A stretch of 64,000 bases of DNA from Coleophoma eucalyptorum (lineage: Eukaryota > Ascomycota > Leotiomycetes > Helotiales > Dermateaceae). The notes under the pieces are model-generated. The model did no database searches. It saw only the letters and a list, made by a program, of their open reading frames with translations, and had not been told where the DNA came from. Location of the stretch: the NCBI GenBank assembly GCA_026120035.1, contig JALRME010000016.1, positions 1 through 64,000 of the forward strand. Direction: 5' to 3'. This document shows positions 12,308 to 24,591 of the stretch, one piece after another. Numbering within the stretch: the first letter of the stretch is position 1; each line of letters opens with the position of its first letter. A program made the translations under genes and the position numbers.

Positions 12308-12514
12308 TTGGATGTCTAGTCTACTAGTAGACCCTGCCCACTCCAAAATTGCGACGAAGGATGAATCAAGATCTTGAAGTAGAATGTTAAATTCTCGCGA
12401 TTGAATGGGTAAGCAGAACCTAGTCTTTACAACACATTTTAGAGTTTTCAATATAGGGCGGGGAAATGACCCACCAAAACATGTCAATTTCGCCCTTTGA
12501 CCAGCTACGAAAAC

Positions 12515-12592
12515 GTCCTGTGCGCCACTCGGATACCAACGTTGCTCGCTTAGTTTGGAACTAACAGCTCTTACCGCTCAGCTACCATCTCT
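12515..12592 (-). pseudogene. tRNA-like fossil, Trp(CCA)-like
   Basis: On the minus strand an intact A-box (TAGCTGAGCGG, 12584-12574) is followed by a short anticodon stem TTAG/CTAA closing the loop TTCCAAA, so the anticodon would be CCA. The B-box is degraded at three positions, the T stem does not pair, and no matching 3' acceptor strand is found. I call it a dead tRNA or tRNA-derived element at low confidence. Confidence 0.3.
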
Positions 12593-13666
12593 CGCCTCTC
12601 TCGCCTCTCCCTATTTTATTTCTTTGAAGTTTCAATTCTTATTAACTGAATTTTGTTAAACCTGTGGGCCTACTTTTAAAAGAAGAAAGAGAAGAAAGCG
12701 AAGTGAAGGAAAGTAAAATAGAAATTACCAGTACGGCAATGCCCCTATTGTCCCTCTCTTGACTTGTCCATATATCGAAATACACCGTGGCATTAGCAGT
12801 CCGAAACCGGCGAGCATAGATTCAGCCAGGCCTCTAGCACCAAATTCGGTACTTCTTTATCCACGGCTGCCGTAGGTTCAGAAGTTAACCCGTCCCGGAG
12901 AAGTTCCCTAGAATCGTTTGACAGTCTGGGTCTGGAAATCGCCATTGGACTAGAAATACGGAAGAGCTACTTCTCAGTTAAATATTGTAGGGCATTCATT
13001 TGACAATTGGTGAACTAGTCATAGGTGATATGAGAGACTTACCCTACCTATGTTTATGTGGCAATATGATGGCTTATAATGAAGACAAGCAATTCGAAAT
13101 GAGCACTTACTGCATTCCGTCGAGTAGTCTGTCTTCATTAACTGTCTTTTCTTTTCTACCACTTTTGGTGTAATGCTATGTGCTTTATACTCCCTTTGCT
13201 CGCTGTAGGTTTTTATCGGCATTCAGGATTGGTAAGTGACTACTGGAAATCATTATAGGACACTCTGTGTACTCTTGTAGACTAAATTGTGTTTTGAGCA
13301 ATGTAAAATTACCATCCGGCAAACATCGGCTTTCTTGTCATGTACAATTATTTAGGTTAGTGCGAGGCTAGCTAAAGGAGAAATAGACATGATATTGTGG
13401 GGCGCGCTTATCTAGCTCCTACTCCATTGTTCCAGAGTCAAGTGTATTGATATCTGCCCTCCGATCTACAAATCAACAATACAAAAACTTTGAAGTGAAG
13501 CCATCACTTGATAGTTACTTTTTGAGACTCATACATTATCACGATTTTCCTAGGCTGCTGTTGCCGTTTGAAACGGCAAGCCGATTCTCATAGTTGACTT
13601 AAGCGGCTCACGACCTGGTCAACAACTTCTATTTCTATATATTATATCGCGAACTACGCCGACAAG
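12593..13666. other. Intergenic region before the hydroxyacid dehydrogenase
   Basis: AT-rich, with no supported gene. It includes the upstream regions of two divergent genes (the homeobox regulator and the dehydrogenase). A TATA-like stretch (TATATATTATATCG) lies 20-35 bases before the dehydrogenase start. Confidence 0.45.
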
Positions 13667-14533
13667 ATGAAGCTTGGATTTTTGGGATTGGGAACGATGG
13701 GCACACCAATGGCACTAAATCTGTCCAGCAAATTTCCTATCACCGTCTGGAACCGAAGCACTTCTAAATACCCGGCATTGATAGAAGCTGGCGCGATAGT
13801 TGGTGTAACTCCATCAAAAGTGGTGGAGCAGTCAGACGTTATATTCATGATGCTCTTTGATGCGTATGCAATTCAGTCAATATTCGATGACAACTTTAAG
13901 AAGGCGTTGCGTGGCAAAACTCTTATCAATACCAGCTCCGTGCCGGCGGAATTCAGCCACAGTATAGCTCAGCAGGTCCATGAAGCAGGTGGCAACTTCA
14001 TTGAAATGCCTGTTAGTGGTAGCAAAGTTCCTGCTGAGCAAGGGCAGCTTGTTGGTATGATGGCAGGTGACCCAGTTATTGCCGAGAGTATCAGATCAGT
14101 GGTGGAGCCGATTACAACTGCCGCAATCTACTGCGGTCCTATCGGATCAGGATTGAAAACTAAATACGCTGTCAACCTTTATCTTGTCACTATGACAGTG
14201 GGATTAGCCGAGTCAATGAATCTTGCACAATCACAGGGTCTTAACCTTCAGGCTTTTGGGAAAGTACTAGATTCCGGCCCATTAGCTTCTGCATACTCAA
14301 AACTCAAGATCGCCAAGATGCTTAAGAAAGACTGGTCGGCCCAGGCAGCTATAAAGGACTGTTACAATAGTACTCAACTAATCCAGTCAGCTTCAAAGAC
14401 TACAAGAGCTCAGACACCACTCACTGAAGTTTGTGGGTCATTGTATAAGCAGGCTCAAGAATCTGGTCTAGGAGATGAAGATATGATTGCTATTGTTAAG
14501 TTGCTCTCAAAATCATTGCCTCGGGAAGATTAG
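13667..14533 (+). CDS. Beta-hydroxyacid dehydrogenase, 3-hydroxyisobutyrate type
   Basis: A single exon of 288 residues, the usual length for this family. The N-terminus carries the Rossmann motif GFLGLGTMG, and VWNRSTSK after the second strand suggests NADP(H) preference. The substrate-binding motif MPVSGSKVPAEQGQL is near residue 120, and the catalytic lysine lies in GLKTKYAVNLY. The enzyme would oxidise a beta-hydroxyacid or reduce a related semialdehyde in the cytosol or mitochondrion; no targeting peptide is obvious. It converges on the monocarboxylate-type transporter about 400 bases downstream. Uptake plus oxidation of a small hydroxyacid is a possible link, but that is inference only. 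Confidence 0.88.
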   Translation: MKLGFLGLGTMGTPMALNLSSKFPITVWNRSTSKYPALIEAGAIVGVTPSKVVEQSDVIFMMLFDAYAIQSIFDDNFKKALRGKTLINTSSVPAEFSHSIAQQVHEAGGNFIEMPVSGSKVPAEQGQLVGMMAGDPVIAESIRSVVEPITTAAIYCGPIGSGLKTKYAVNLYLVTMTVGLAESMNLAQSQGLNLQAFGKVLDSGPLASAYSKLKIAKMLKKDWSAQAAIKDCYNSTQLIQSASKTTRAQTPLTEVCGSLYKQAQESGLGDEDMIAIVKLLSKSLPRED

Positions 14534-14942
14534 AGTTGGTGTATGGTCTCTTTTTCTTTCTGAATTTGAGAGCTATTTTACAGGGATACGCAGTCTCAAA
14601 AAAGGATTCATTAGAATTTTGTTGATTGGAAGAGATCAATGAGAGCGCGTGTAGCTTAAAGCTCGCAATAATTGGTCTAAATTTGCGACATCTGCTACCT
14701 GTTGATAAATTACACCGTTGGAATCTTTCCCTAATCTTTATGATTAAATACTTTCAAGATGACTTTTGTAGATTAAGATTATAGTTTATCTAATCGCAAA
14801 AATTAGTACAAGTGCCAATCTGGATCTAATCTTCTTTTCTTTATGGAAAGTGGAATTTGAAAATACATTCGTTTACTAAAGAGATTTGCCTTTCCTCACT
14901 ATAATATATCCCAATTTCAAGCTATAATACAAGACAGGACGG
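14534..14942. other. Convergent 3' intergenic region
   Basis: AT-rich spacer between two convergent genes, serving as the 3' untranslated and termination region of both. No other feature is seen. Confidence 0.5.
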
Positions 14943-16387
14943 TTATCTGATCCTAAGTCGAATAGACCAGGCTCCTATTATTAAGGCGCTCAAAGTCAAG
15001 CATGCCCCCGTGAAAATCACAAGGCTTTCGTACTTCATAATAGCGTACCTATTTACCTCAACGTTTTTCGCTAATAATTTAGAACTTATCGGTCCCACCG
15101 AGATATTTCCTACTCCTTGTAAAAAAACAAGAATTGAATAGGTAGCCACCGCAGTATTAGGGTCACTGTTAACTGCCTTTCCCATAGCTACCCGCATAGT
15201 TCCAAATCCATAGCCAAATAATCCGTACGTTATACTAAACGCGAGCAACAAACCGAGTGATTTGGCAACTCCCCATAACGAGAGCGTAGCTATAGTGCCT
15301 ACAACGGTACTAATTATCGCAAGTATACTTACGGAAATTTTCTTATCAGACATATAGCCGAACGCGAATTGGCCTAGGACCGAAGCGATAGACATTGTAG
15401 CTAAAACAAGTGCTCCTTGGGTTGAGTTCAGTCCAATAGCTGCAGCGTAAGAAGGTAGGTACACGCTTGGGAAGAAGAACCCTAGCCCCTGGATAAGGGT
15501 GGATACACCGTAGATATAGAATAGTGGCGTTCGAAGGAAAGACCAGTTCACCTTGGCCATAATACTTCGCTCCGAAGGAGGTAAACGTCCATTAAGGATC
15601 GGAATCAATGGACCCGTGAGAACGGCCATAGCTATAGCGATAGCCCGTAAGGTCGTCTGATGGCCATACTTATTAAGCATAGCGCTAATGATGAATGGCA
15701 TAATTGCCCCTGAAGCACCGGAAGCACAAGAGATTATCCCAAAAGCCATCCCTTTCCTTGCGACCCACCACTCATCAACCATACTGATAATTGGATACGT
15801 GAGCGTCACAAAACCAATTCCATACATAACTCCTTGCGTTGCAATAAGACCATCGATTGTAGTAGTATAGGAGCCTGCTACGAGTCCAAATATACATAGC
15901 GGCCAACCGAGCCAGATCTGGTGCCTCTGGTACTTAGGGAAACGCTTGGTCATAGCCGCCGACAAGGGGGCGCCGAGGTAACAGAGTCCTTGAGCCACAG
16001 TACCAATTAGAGCGACCCGAGAATCCCCAGCGAATTCAGGGAGGCTGCTATAGTAATCTTGGAAAACACCAAAAGATATTGGAAAGCCTGATTATATGTT
16101 AGTTTCCACTATACTATCTTGTGAAGGGGTTTATTAAATGTGTGCCTACCCCACAGTAAAGCTTCAAAGACGAAAGCTGCGATTAGGAGCCTCCAAGCTG
16201 CGAGCCCTTCGTCGGTAGGCTTTAGCTCCTGGATAACAACATTGTCGGGTTCCAGGTGTGAATATGCACTACTGCTGCCATTCTCATGTGATGCTGGTAT
16301 TACTGCTACTTCATTTCCATCCTGCTCTACACCACTAGCTCCATTTCGACGTTCTAGTGCGATAGTAGTTGTTGAAGTAGATATCAT
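14943..16387 (-). CDS. MFS transporter, monocarboxylate (MCT) type
   Basis: Two exons (16387-16150, 16087-14943) joined at a glycine codon give 460 residues. A hydrophilic N-terminus of about 60 residues precedes the first membrane helix. FPISFGVFQDYY, typical of fungal MCT-like carriers, follows the splice junction. About twelve hydrophobic segments are visible, with SDKKISVS in the loop between helices as in the MFS. It would sit in the plasma membrane and import or export a small carboxylate or related solute; the substrate is unknown. The start is the first ATG; the frame is open upstream to a TTG only. Confidence 0.87.
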
Positions 16388-17732
16388 TCTTGAGAATTGA
16401 GACTGCTGGTGTCCTCGCAAAGCAAAGAGAGGATGAGATGAGAAAAGATGATAAATAGTACAAGATAAAAGCTACATGAGAATGCCACTTTTGACTATTT
16501 GTTTTAGTTCGGGCCGGAAATGGAGGGGGTTCCGGTTTTCGGCGCGAATTTGTCATCGCAGAGCCGGGCCGATTCTTATCTATTCTACGCTGAAAGAGTA
16601 CGTTCCGCGGGTGCGGCTTATTGGGTGGAAAGTTGGTCGTATTGAGTAAGTTAATTACGCACTACATTTCGTTAGCACTTCCCAGATCCTTTCCTAGTTC
16701 CTACCTACTTACACGGCAAAATGCCTATCACACAGTAAACGGAACTCAGGCGAGATGTTCTAGAGAGGACTTGTTTTTATTAACGGGCACCAAGTAGATT
16801 ATAACTTTTTTGCGCTGACCACGATGATGGAAACGGAGGACATGTATGCTTTATCCCACCGACAATCGAAGCCCCTTCAAATCTGTTCAGCTTAGTGGAA
16901 ACTCGGAAGAAGTCGCCACGTTTCTCTCTACGTAGCATGCAACAAACGAGAAAGTATTGTGGCAACGATCTTGCTAATATGTTTGTTGAGGAAGGAATGT
17001 TTATGATGGAAAACATCACCTTCGACTAGCTGCATCAATAGGATAAATGCTCCTGTGTTTCTGCTAGGCGAACCTACAAACCTTAAACCTAAAGCCTACC
17101 ATGTAACCTTCCCCAGCCTGGGAGCGCCCGGGGGGGGGGGGGGGTTGGTCCAGCTCTCTTAGCGAGGAGAAAGGAACACGAAATCCTTAGATTTGAAACC
17201 TTGGCTTCTTTATTCAACAACTGGAGAAGGGGGCGAGCTAACTCAGATCCAGCAGTAGGAAGTTCGAGCGCCACAAGATTCAGATGTGGCAACGCTGCTG
17301 TACTGTATGCCTAAGAAATGCTGGGTGCACGCGGTAATTAGCCGTTGTTCGCAAACCCGACACTCCGCATTAGCCATCTGGGCACTCTGAGCCACGGTTT
17401 GCTATTGGACACCACAACATAAGACGAGGCAAATAGATTGGCGGGGGAGAGTGAGTCAGTCAGACGGGAACGCCGGGGAGTTTCGGCTACTCTACTCCAC
17501 ACAAAACTGCCCACTTTACTGGTTGTCGCAAGCCAGTCAGAGAGTTGACTACGCGAGCTACTTAAAGGTGCTGGATCTGTCACTGTGCGCAGTGGTAAAC
17601 CATAAGTGGGTTTTCAGTATTTGTATTTAAGCAAAGAAAAGATAAGACTTATATTCCGGTGAACATCATCGCAGTTCGGTTTTCTTGCCTTTCATTCTCC
17701 CATCCTAACACACCAACAACTCGTCAACCAAA
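16388..17732. other. Intergenic region with divergent promoters
   Basis: About 1.3 kb without a supported gene between the divergent MFS transporter and the Gfo/Idh/MocA gene. It contains a 15-G homopolymer. A pyrimidine-rich leader and a GTATTTAAG TATA-like box occur within 110 bases of the downstream ATG. Confidence 0.5.
17130..17144. repeat. 15-G homopolymer tract
   Basis: Fifteen consecutive G on the plus strand, preceded by CCC, in otherwise AT-rich non-coding DNA. The length may be unreliable because of sequencing slippage. Confidence 0.85.
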
Positions 17733-18975
17733 ATGGCCGCCCCCAAGACAATTCGGTGGGGTATTCTTGCTACCGGTGCAATTTCCGTCACTTTGTAGGT
17801 GAACGTGATCTCTGATACTATCATTTTAAGCTAACTCTTATTCCAGCACGAAAGATCTCCTTGTTGATCCGACTACGCGAGGAGTGTCAAACATCAAGCA
17901 TACTGTCGTTGCAGCAGCCTCATCCTCCTCAAAGTCCCGCGCAGAATCTTTCCTGCGCGAGTGTAATTGTGATGCGTCTGCTGCTGCCTACGGTTCTTAT
18001 GAGGAGCTTGTTCGTGATCCTAATATTGACATTATCTATATTGCAACTCCACATTCGCACCATTACCAAAATGCGATGCTAGCCTTAGAAGCAGGCAAGA
18101 ATATCCTGTGTGAGAAGGCTTTCACCATAAACGCCGCGCAAGCCAAAAAGCTGGTTGCTAAAGCCAAAGAGAAGAACGTGCTTTTGATGGAAGCAGTGTG
18201 GACGAGATACTTCCCACTAAGCATTTATGTGCGAGAGAAAATTCAAAGTGGCGTAATTGGACCGGTCTCCCGGGTGATAGCAGACAACAGCGTCCCTATG
18301 GATCCTGCCACCACTTTTGCCGATGGAAAACATAGAATGGTGAATCCAGACCTTGGAGGCGGCGCACTGTTAGATCTGGGCATCTATAGCTTGACTTGGA
18401 TTTTCCAGACGGCATATCACACACAGGCGCCGAATGCTCGCCAACCACCGAAAGTGCTCGCAGCGGTAAAAAAGTATGGTGGTGTAGCAGCCGATGAAAC
18501 GACTACGGTTGTACTGAACTTCCCACGCCCTGAATCTGCTGGTGGCGACATCCATGCTATCGCGACAACCTCAATCAGTGTAGGCGGGCGGGACCCCAAT
18601 ATCCCACCTATTCGTATCCAAGGTACGAAGGGAGAGATTCAGGTTTTCAGTTCAGCACCTCGACCAAACCGCACCAAACTTATGCTCGCAGATGGAACCG
18701 TTGAAGAGAAAGACTGGCCGCAACCAGGCCCTGGAAAAGGAAGCAACTGGTTCAATGGCTATCTGCAATGGAAGAACGAAGAGGGTGAAGGGCAAGGAAT
18801 GTTCTGGGAAGCCGATGAGGCCGCCTCCGCAGTGCTGGAGGGGAGGAAGGAAGGTAAGTATCTAGGATGGGAGGAGACCGTTACTATTATGGAGGTCATG
18901 GATGAGATTCGCCGCCAGGGTGATCTGAAATATCCAGATAAGATTGAAACAACAGAGTACCCAGCAGAACTTTAA
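17733..18975 (+). CDS. Gfo/Idh/MocA dehydrogenase, dihydrodiol/D-xylose type
   Basis: Two exons (17733-17794, 17847-18975) give 396 residues. The first exon holds the Rossmann start IRWGILATGAIS. Then follow NIDIIYIATPHSHHYQNA, the active-site region ILCEKAFTINAAQAKKLV with the family's EK pair, MEAVWTRYFP, and the GGGALLDLGIYSL segment of the C-terminal domain. The closest remembered relatives are fungal NADP-dependent D-xylose 1-dehydrogenases and dimeric dihydrodiol dehydrogenases, which oxidise sugars or trans-dihydrodiols in the cytosol. The substrate cannot be fixed from sequence alone. The start is supported by the immediate glycine-rich fold and the purine-rich context CCAAAATGG. Confidence 0.9.
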
Positions 18976-20966
18976 TTACCAAAAACGTATTCTTTAAAAA
19001 TTAAAAGCTATAAGATGTATATGAATTTTAGTAGGTGAAATGTAATAGTTGATATAAGGTAAGGGCTCAGACGCTGACTACATCTTTCCTGATCCCTGCT
19101 TCATTTGTCGCTGTAAAGGAGCTTTTAAGGCTATTTACATGTAAAACAACCATTTGATGTTGTAGATATACCAGGTGGTCCTCGTGTATGTGCTCTGGGA
19201 CCGCTAAAATTCTCTCATTTTACGACTGAAATAAATCTACCGTTTTTACAGTTATACACAATATAGTAGTAAATGGTTCTATTTAAACTTAACCTTAGCG
19301 CTATATTAAATGATCAAGTGGAGTGCTTACCAACAGGATAAAGGGATTAGTAAGGCAGCAAATTCAAAGATCATCAGGAAGCAAGCAGAGATAGAAGCAA
19401 AAAGGAAGCAAATAATAAGCAGAAGCAAAGTAAGGCATCAATTGGACAAGAATGTTACGTGGAAATCCTTCTTCATAGACAGCCTAACTGTCTATGAGCT
19501 GATCGATCCAGGTCTAGATGAGTTTACTTTCCTATACAAACGTGACAACGATAGAAGACATAAGGTAGGATTGATTCTATAGAAACAATAGCATCAACTA
19601 ACTTATCTAAACTTCTCGAGGCTGAATAGTACTTCTCTTTTCCCTCGATTTTTTACCTAGCTCTAGAAACTCTTTCTAAAGTCTAATTTAATATGAGGTT
19701 ACTTAGAGTTTCTTGGGATTCATGGTATATTAGGGATTGTTCTATAACCTTCAGTCGGGTTATCACCGGGCTTACGCACCTTGATAGCGCTTTTCGGTCG
19801 CGAACTGGTCTCGCTGGTGTACCTCCATAGCGGGCCGATTCGCTAAATCACCTTCCTACTACCCGGGCGAGCCGAGCTATCCTAGCCCAGCTTTGACTTA
19901 TCATAAGGCTATAGCCTAGATCGATCCTAGGTATGAGAAGTAGCGACGACGCGACTCCCCTATTTAGCTGCAGAATATGAACCTGCAGATGTGGTGGAGC
20001 TGCTCCCCGATATCCGGGTAGCGATCGACCGTTGCTGTACTTCCCGACAGCGACTATGTAAGTTAGTCACAGAATCTAAGATGGTATTAGTTCTACTAGT
20101 ACACTCGATGGCCCTATCCACCGAGTAAAATTAACCATTTGACCGAAGTTAAGCCATTATACTACGCAACTTAGATAGCTCTATACTTAAACGTCGCTTC
20201 AGGAGGGCCCGTCAGGTGACTCTCGTGCAACGCTCCGGTGACATGTGACATGTGGCAGAACACCGGCGCCGGACCCTGACAGATCTGATATACTGATAAT
20301 GCTCAGCGGAGAGAAGTCTGACGGCTGAGGATGGCGAGTGAAGCGGATATGAGACCTCAATCGGCTAGATCTCCCAGCTGCAGCTGCAGAGCGAATGTGC
20401 GAGCAAGACGCCTCCATGCTCCAAGGCGCACGACAGGACATGGGGAACGACAACAAATCAAGGGGATGGCTGACCGCACGTGTGTGGAACATTGCTGTCC
20501 ACTCCAAAGCCACCACCACCCAGGAGCGACAGCGTCGACAGCGGGAATCCATCCTCGTTGGGGTTCTTACTTGATAGCAACCCTAGATCAGCCCTCCTCC
20601 GTGCCGCAGGGCTATACCAATGAACGAGATGGACTGCGGTGCCTGATCCGACATCGTAACCTCTCCCCAAAGCTTGCAGGGCTCTCTCTTCTTGCCGGAT
20701 TCGTCATCCTTTTCATTGGGTGTAATCCGCTCTGTAGACCAGATAAGCCGAGCCTAGGTCGTAAGTTACCTCTTTCTCCTGAATCTGCCATCTTCATCGC
20801 ATTTATTCTGCATACTTCAACCATCGGTTGTCCCGTCGCTTTATTCTTGAGTCAACTACGTGTCTTGCCCAGTTTATCCTTGTGTTGTATCGCCGCATCG
20901 CCGATCCGCCGTATATCTGATGCCCCGCTGCGCAATCAGTCACTATAGCCAGGGATAGCCGCCCTA
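18976..20966. other. 2 kb intergenic region, no supported gene
   Basis: Mixed composition: AT-rich to about 19.7 kb, then a markedly more GC-rich stretch (about 19.74-20.95 kb) without recognisable domains. A 205-codon frame at 20331-20948 has an arginine/proline-rich composition with no motif and is probably not a gene. A 90-codon lysine-rich frame at 19310-19582 is also unsupported. Confidence 0.45.
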
Positions 20967-23900
20967 ATGCTACAACGTCGCGAGCATGCTGCGACGGACG
21001 AGTTCTTGGAATGGGAGTCTCGGTCACGGGTTGCCGTGGTGGCCGATTTTGCCAATGTTGAAAAGGCCTGCTTCATGCCCTTAACGGCTCTCAAGGCCTA
21101 CTTTGCAGCCAATAATGGTAGACAACTGAGCAAGATCCTCACGGAGATTTTCGAGTCCGATTACCCTCCACTGGATCCCGACTTGATCCTGCGCGACTAT
21201 ACCGCCGTCTTCTGTCTTCTTCTCCAACTCGGACAAGGCGTCTATATTGAGTATTTTGCCCAGTATGAAGAACTCTGTGACAAACGTCTGCCCTTCGATC
21301 CCAATCGTCCTCCGCTAGAATTTCCCCGAGGTAACCACGACCAATTATTGCTACAGCGTTTCTGTGAGAAACAGTGGATGTACTGTGTGCCTGTGCTAGA
21401 CACTCATATGCTACACAAGCATTTTAGGAAGCAGCGGCTACTACCGATCATATACAAAGAAAAATCTGGAACGGAGGGAGTGGCCGCAAAATTTGTGATC
21501 AGAACCTATGGTCCACACGACAAGTTAATTTTGAAGGGGAGAAATTTGAATGCCGCCAACACCTACATCCTGAAACAGTATACCAAAGAAGGCGAGAAGC
21601 AGTATAATGATGAGGTGAAAGATTTCCGGCGAGTTAAAAATTCATCTAGCATCATAAAATTCTATGGTAGTTATATTCACGGTGACGACCGAAATATTCT
21701 GCTAGAATACGCCGATAAGGGTTCTCTTGAGGAATATTTCAAAAAGCAAACACCGCCAAGCCGTGGTATCGAAATTGTAGAGTTCTGGGACAGCCTTTTC
21801 CAGCTAATCAAAGGGCTAAAAGCCATACATTCCGTTCGGGAGTACATAACGCCACCAAACTCCCGTTTATTAAGCACCAGAGACTAACTCAGCCAGGGCG
21901 CATTATGATGTCAAACCCGACAATATACTTGTATTTAGTAACGGGTCGGAGTTGCAATCAGCATGGCAATTTAAATTTGCCGATTTCGGCACGAAAACCT
22001 CTGGGGCAACCAACTCTCAAGGGATAGAGGGTATGATGACTGAATCGAAAGTTACTTCGATATACGGTTAGTACCGCAGTGTCTAATTGTTTGTGTCATC
22101 TAAGAATATATGACAGGTCCTCCCGAAAGCTACATCCCATACAACAATGATCGAGCAGCCAAACAGCCAAACAGAGTCACATGGGCAGCCGATATATGGT
22201 CGTTAGGATGCATTTACAGCGAAGCTGCTGTTTGGATAGCGGATGGCTATAGAGGTCTTATTGATTACCGAAAAGAGCGCGCTGCTGAGACAGACAGAAC
22301 ACTGTTCAATGGTGGGGAATTCTTCCACGATGGAGAGCGGTTATTACAGTCAGTTTTTACTACTCATGGAGAGATTGAGGATCGCCTCAGACGACACGAT
22401 TATATTACCAAAGATGTACTAGATTCGATGGTGGATGAAATGCTGTGGGAAGAAGAGCGCCCTAGTGCCAAGGCCCTTTGGCGTAAGGCTGAGATGGTTC
22501 TGGCAAGAGCACGGCACCGGCTCTCTATTAATACCAGAGATGATTTCTCTACATCAGATAGCGGTACAAGTCGATCATTACCTCCTCCTCGTCATCTACC
22601 TCCCGCAGTACCACTGCCGCCGATTCCAAGAGGTGCGATGCCAGGACTAGCTTCTATTTCAGAAAGAGAACATTCCCTAGGCCCAAGCAGCGTCGAGCAA
22701 TGGCGGTTACAGATCTCTGGGTCGCAAAGTGGCCGCTCCGTTACTAATGTACCAACAAGTCCAACCCAAAACTCGCTCAGTCGGCGTATCAGCTGTGCAG
22801 AAAGTACATCAGATCTGGATAGGGATCAAACTGGTTCGATAGCCAGCTGGCAAATGCTGGATACCAATTCTGTTGCTTCTCAAAACACCTCATTCACTTC
22901 ACCCTATTCAAGTGTTCAGTACGACTTCCATCGACATAGGCCAAGTGAAGGTCGCTCAAGCATTCAACGTCAGCCATCATTCGAGCAGTCATTTTCCAAG
23001 GAGATCTCTGAAAAAAGATTCCCAATGAGAATGTCGTCTTATGCTTCCAACGGTCGTTCGCGTGTCAGTAATGGCGATGCTTCAGAGACTGGATCCGTTG
23101 CACCACCACCAGCCGAACCACTGACTACACCAAGTGTACCTAGAGCACAGGTTTATCCTGTTAATCCAAGTAATATTGGAGGGAACACTGATTTTGTTGA
23201 CTCGAAGGACCAAATGAACATGCAAGAGACAAGCCCCCTCAGCCGAAGAAAGAGTCAATCAAGCAATCGCGATACTAGCCCCTACACGCTTTCTGAAACC
23301 CAAAGCCTTCAAACGTTTGAACAAGCACTCTCTTATTTTGAACCAGAAGAAGAATCAATACCTACCAAGTCCAAGAAACGCGGTGCAGGCTTTTCTCTAT
23401 TCCCATTGAGATCAGGGAAAGAACGACCTCCATCTCCTCCTCAACGCCGCGATACAGCAAAATCAACGACTTCATCAGAAAATCGGACTTATATTCACCA
23501 AAACGCTTCAGTTCCACGATCCCTTTCCTCATTCTCTGGCAGCACCAGTCTCCCCGATCCACAACCCAACATTGACTACCTCTCGCTCAATACCTGTCTA
23601 GAATGGAAGCGCGCGCACAAGAAAGTGAAAAGCAAAAGTGCACTCCCTCCACTCCCTGGCTCTAGTACATTGTCTAGCCTCAAGGATCGAGACCACATTT
23701 TTATTGTTGATGACAGCATTACCATGGGTCCCGTCTTCAAAGACTTAAAACGTGTATTCGAAGCACTCTCCTACGTCGTGAAAGGCATGTCTCCGGATGG
23801 CACCGAGCTTTTCTTCACTGTATCCTACGACACCTACCGCCGGAAAGACACCGCAGATCTTTGCGCGTACCTTGACCGGAGAGAGGCCGCACTAGGGACC

Positions 23901-24534
23901 CTTGGTGTAACCGTTCCACGGGAAGGCCAAGTATCCGGGGAAACTGAGATTAACAAAAGACTAGACATTGAACTGCAAGGGTACCGCGCGAAAATTAATT
24001 ACCCAAAACTTGATAAAAAAGGAAAGAAAATCCCGGTTCGGCCAGCGAGTTTCTACATCCTTACCAACGGAGAGTGGACTGAGGGCTCGGGTGAGAAAGC
24101 CAGAACAGCAATTAAACAGATGGCCGATTGGATGCTAGTTAAAGGGCTGGTCAACGCAGATGTCACGATTGAGTTTATTAGTTTTGCACAGAAGGCCACT
24201 GCAGTGCAGAGGCTGAGAGATTTGACTCAGACAGAATTCGCGGTGTAAGTGACTTTATATCCTTTGAACTTGCTGCCCGAGTTGCTTTTCACTTGAGCTA
24301 CCAAGAAAGCCTAGCAAATAGTTTACTAACTTGAGATAAAACTATAGGGACATAGTTGACTGCACACCATGGACCGGAAACGTCTTGAAGATGTTACGAG
24401 GCGCAATGGATAAGAACCGGTACGAGAACGATAACGGCGATATTCGTACTGGGAATAAGGTTACGATAGAAGGGAATGGGCTTGGACTTGCTACAGTGCC
24501 ACAAGGAGGTTTAGGTGTTAGTGAATTAGCATAG
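20967..24534 (+). CDS. Protein kinase fused to a vWA-like domain
   Basis: Four exons (20967-21841, 21897-22066, 22117-24244, 24348-24534) give 1119 residues in one frame. An N-terminal helical region of about 150 residues precedes a kinase domain with candidate VAIK lysine in ILKQY. The catalytic loop HYDVKPDN is formed exactly across intron 1, and ADFG is in exon 2. The APE equivalent GPPES spans intron 2, and WAADIWSLGCI completes the fold. HYD replaces the usual HRD, and no clear glycine-rich loop is visible. A long serine/proline-rich linker follows, then a Rossmann-like domain beginning HIFIVDDSITM, a MIDAS-like D-x-S-x-T motif of vWA domains. Kinase plus vWA suggests a signalling protein assembled on a partner; its function is unknown. 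Confidence 0.85.
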
Positions 24535-24591
24535 AACTTGTCTTAGTTATTTAATGTACATTATAATCGTCGGGCCTATTTTCAGATCCCT

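Noticed and set aside
12515..12592. Functional tRNA-Trp
   Set aside because: The T arm does not pair, the B-box is mutated and no acceptor 3' strand is present; kept only as a low-confidence fossil.
20331..20948. 205-codon ORF upstream of the kinase-vWA gene
   Set aside because: No domain or motif, arginine/proline-rich composition typical of GC-richer non-coding DNA, and competing frames on both strands.
7729..24534. Genes right of the recombinase as Starship cargo
   Set aside because: The captain is on the minus strand, so its element should extend left; the tRNA and a desert separate these genes from it.
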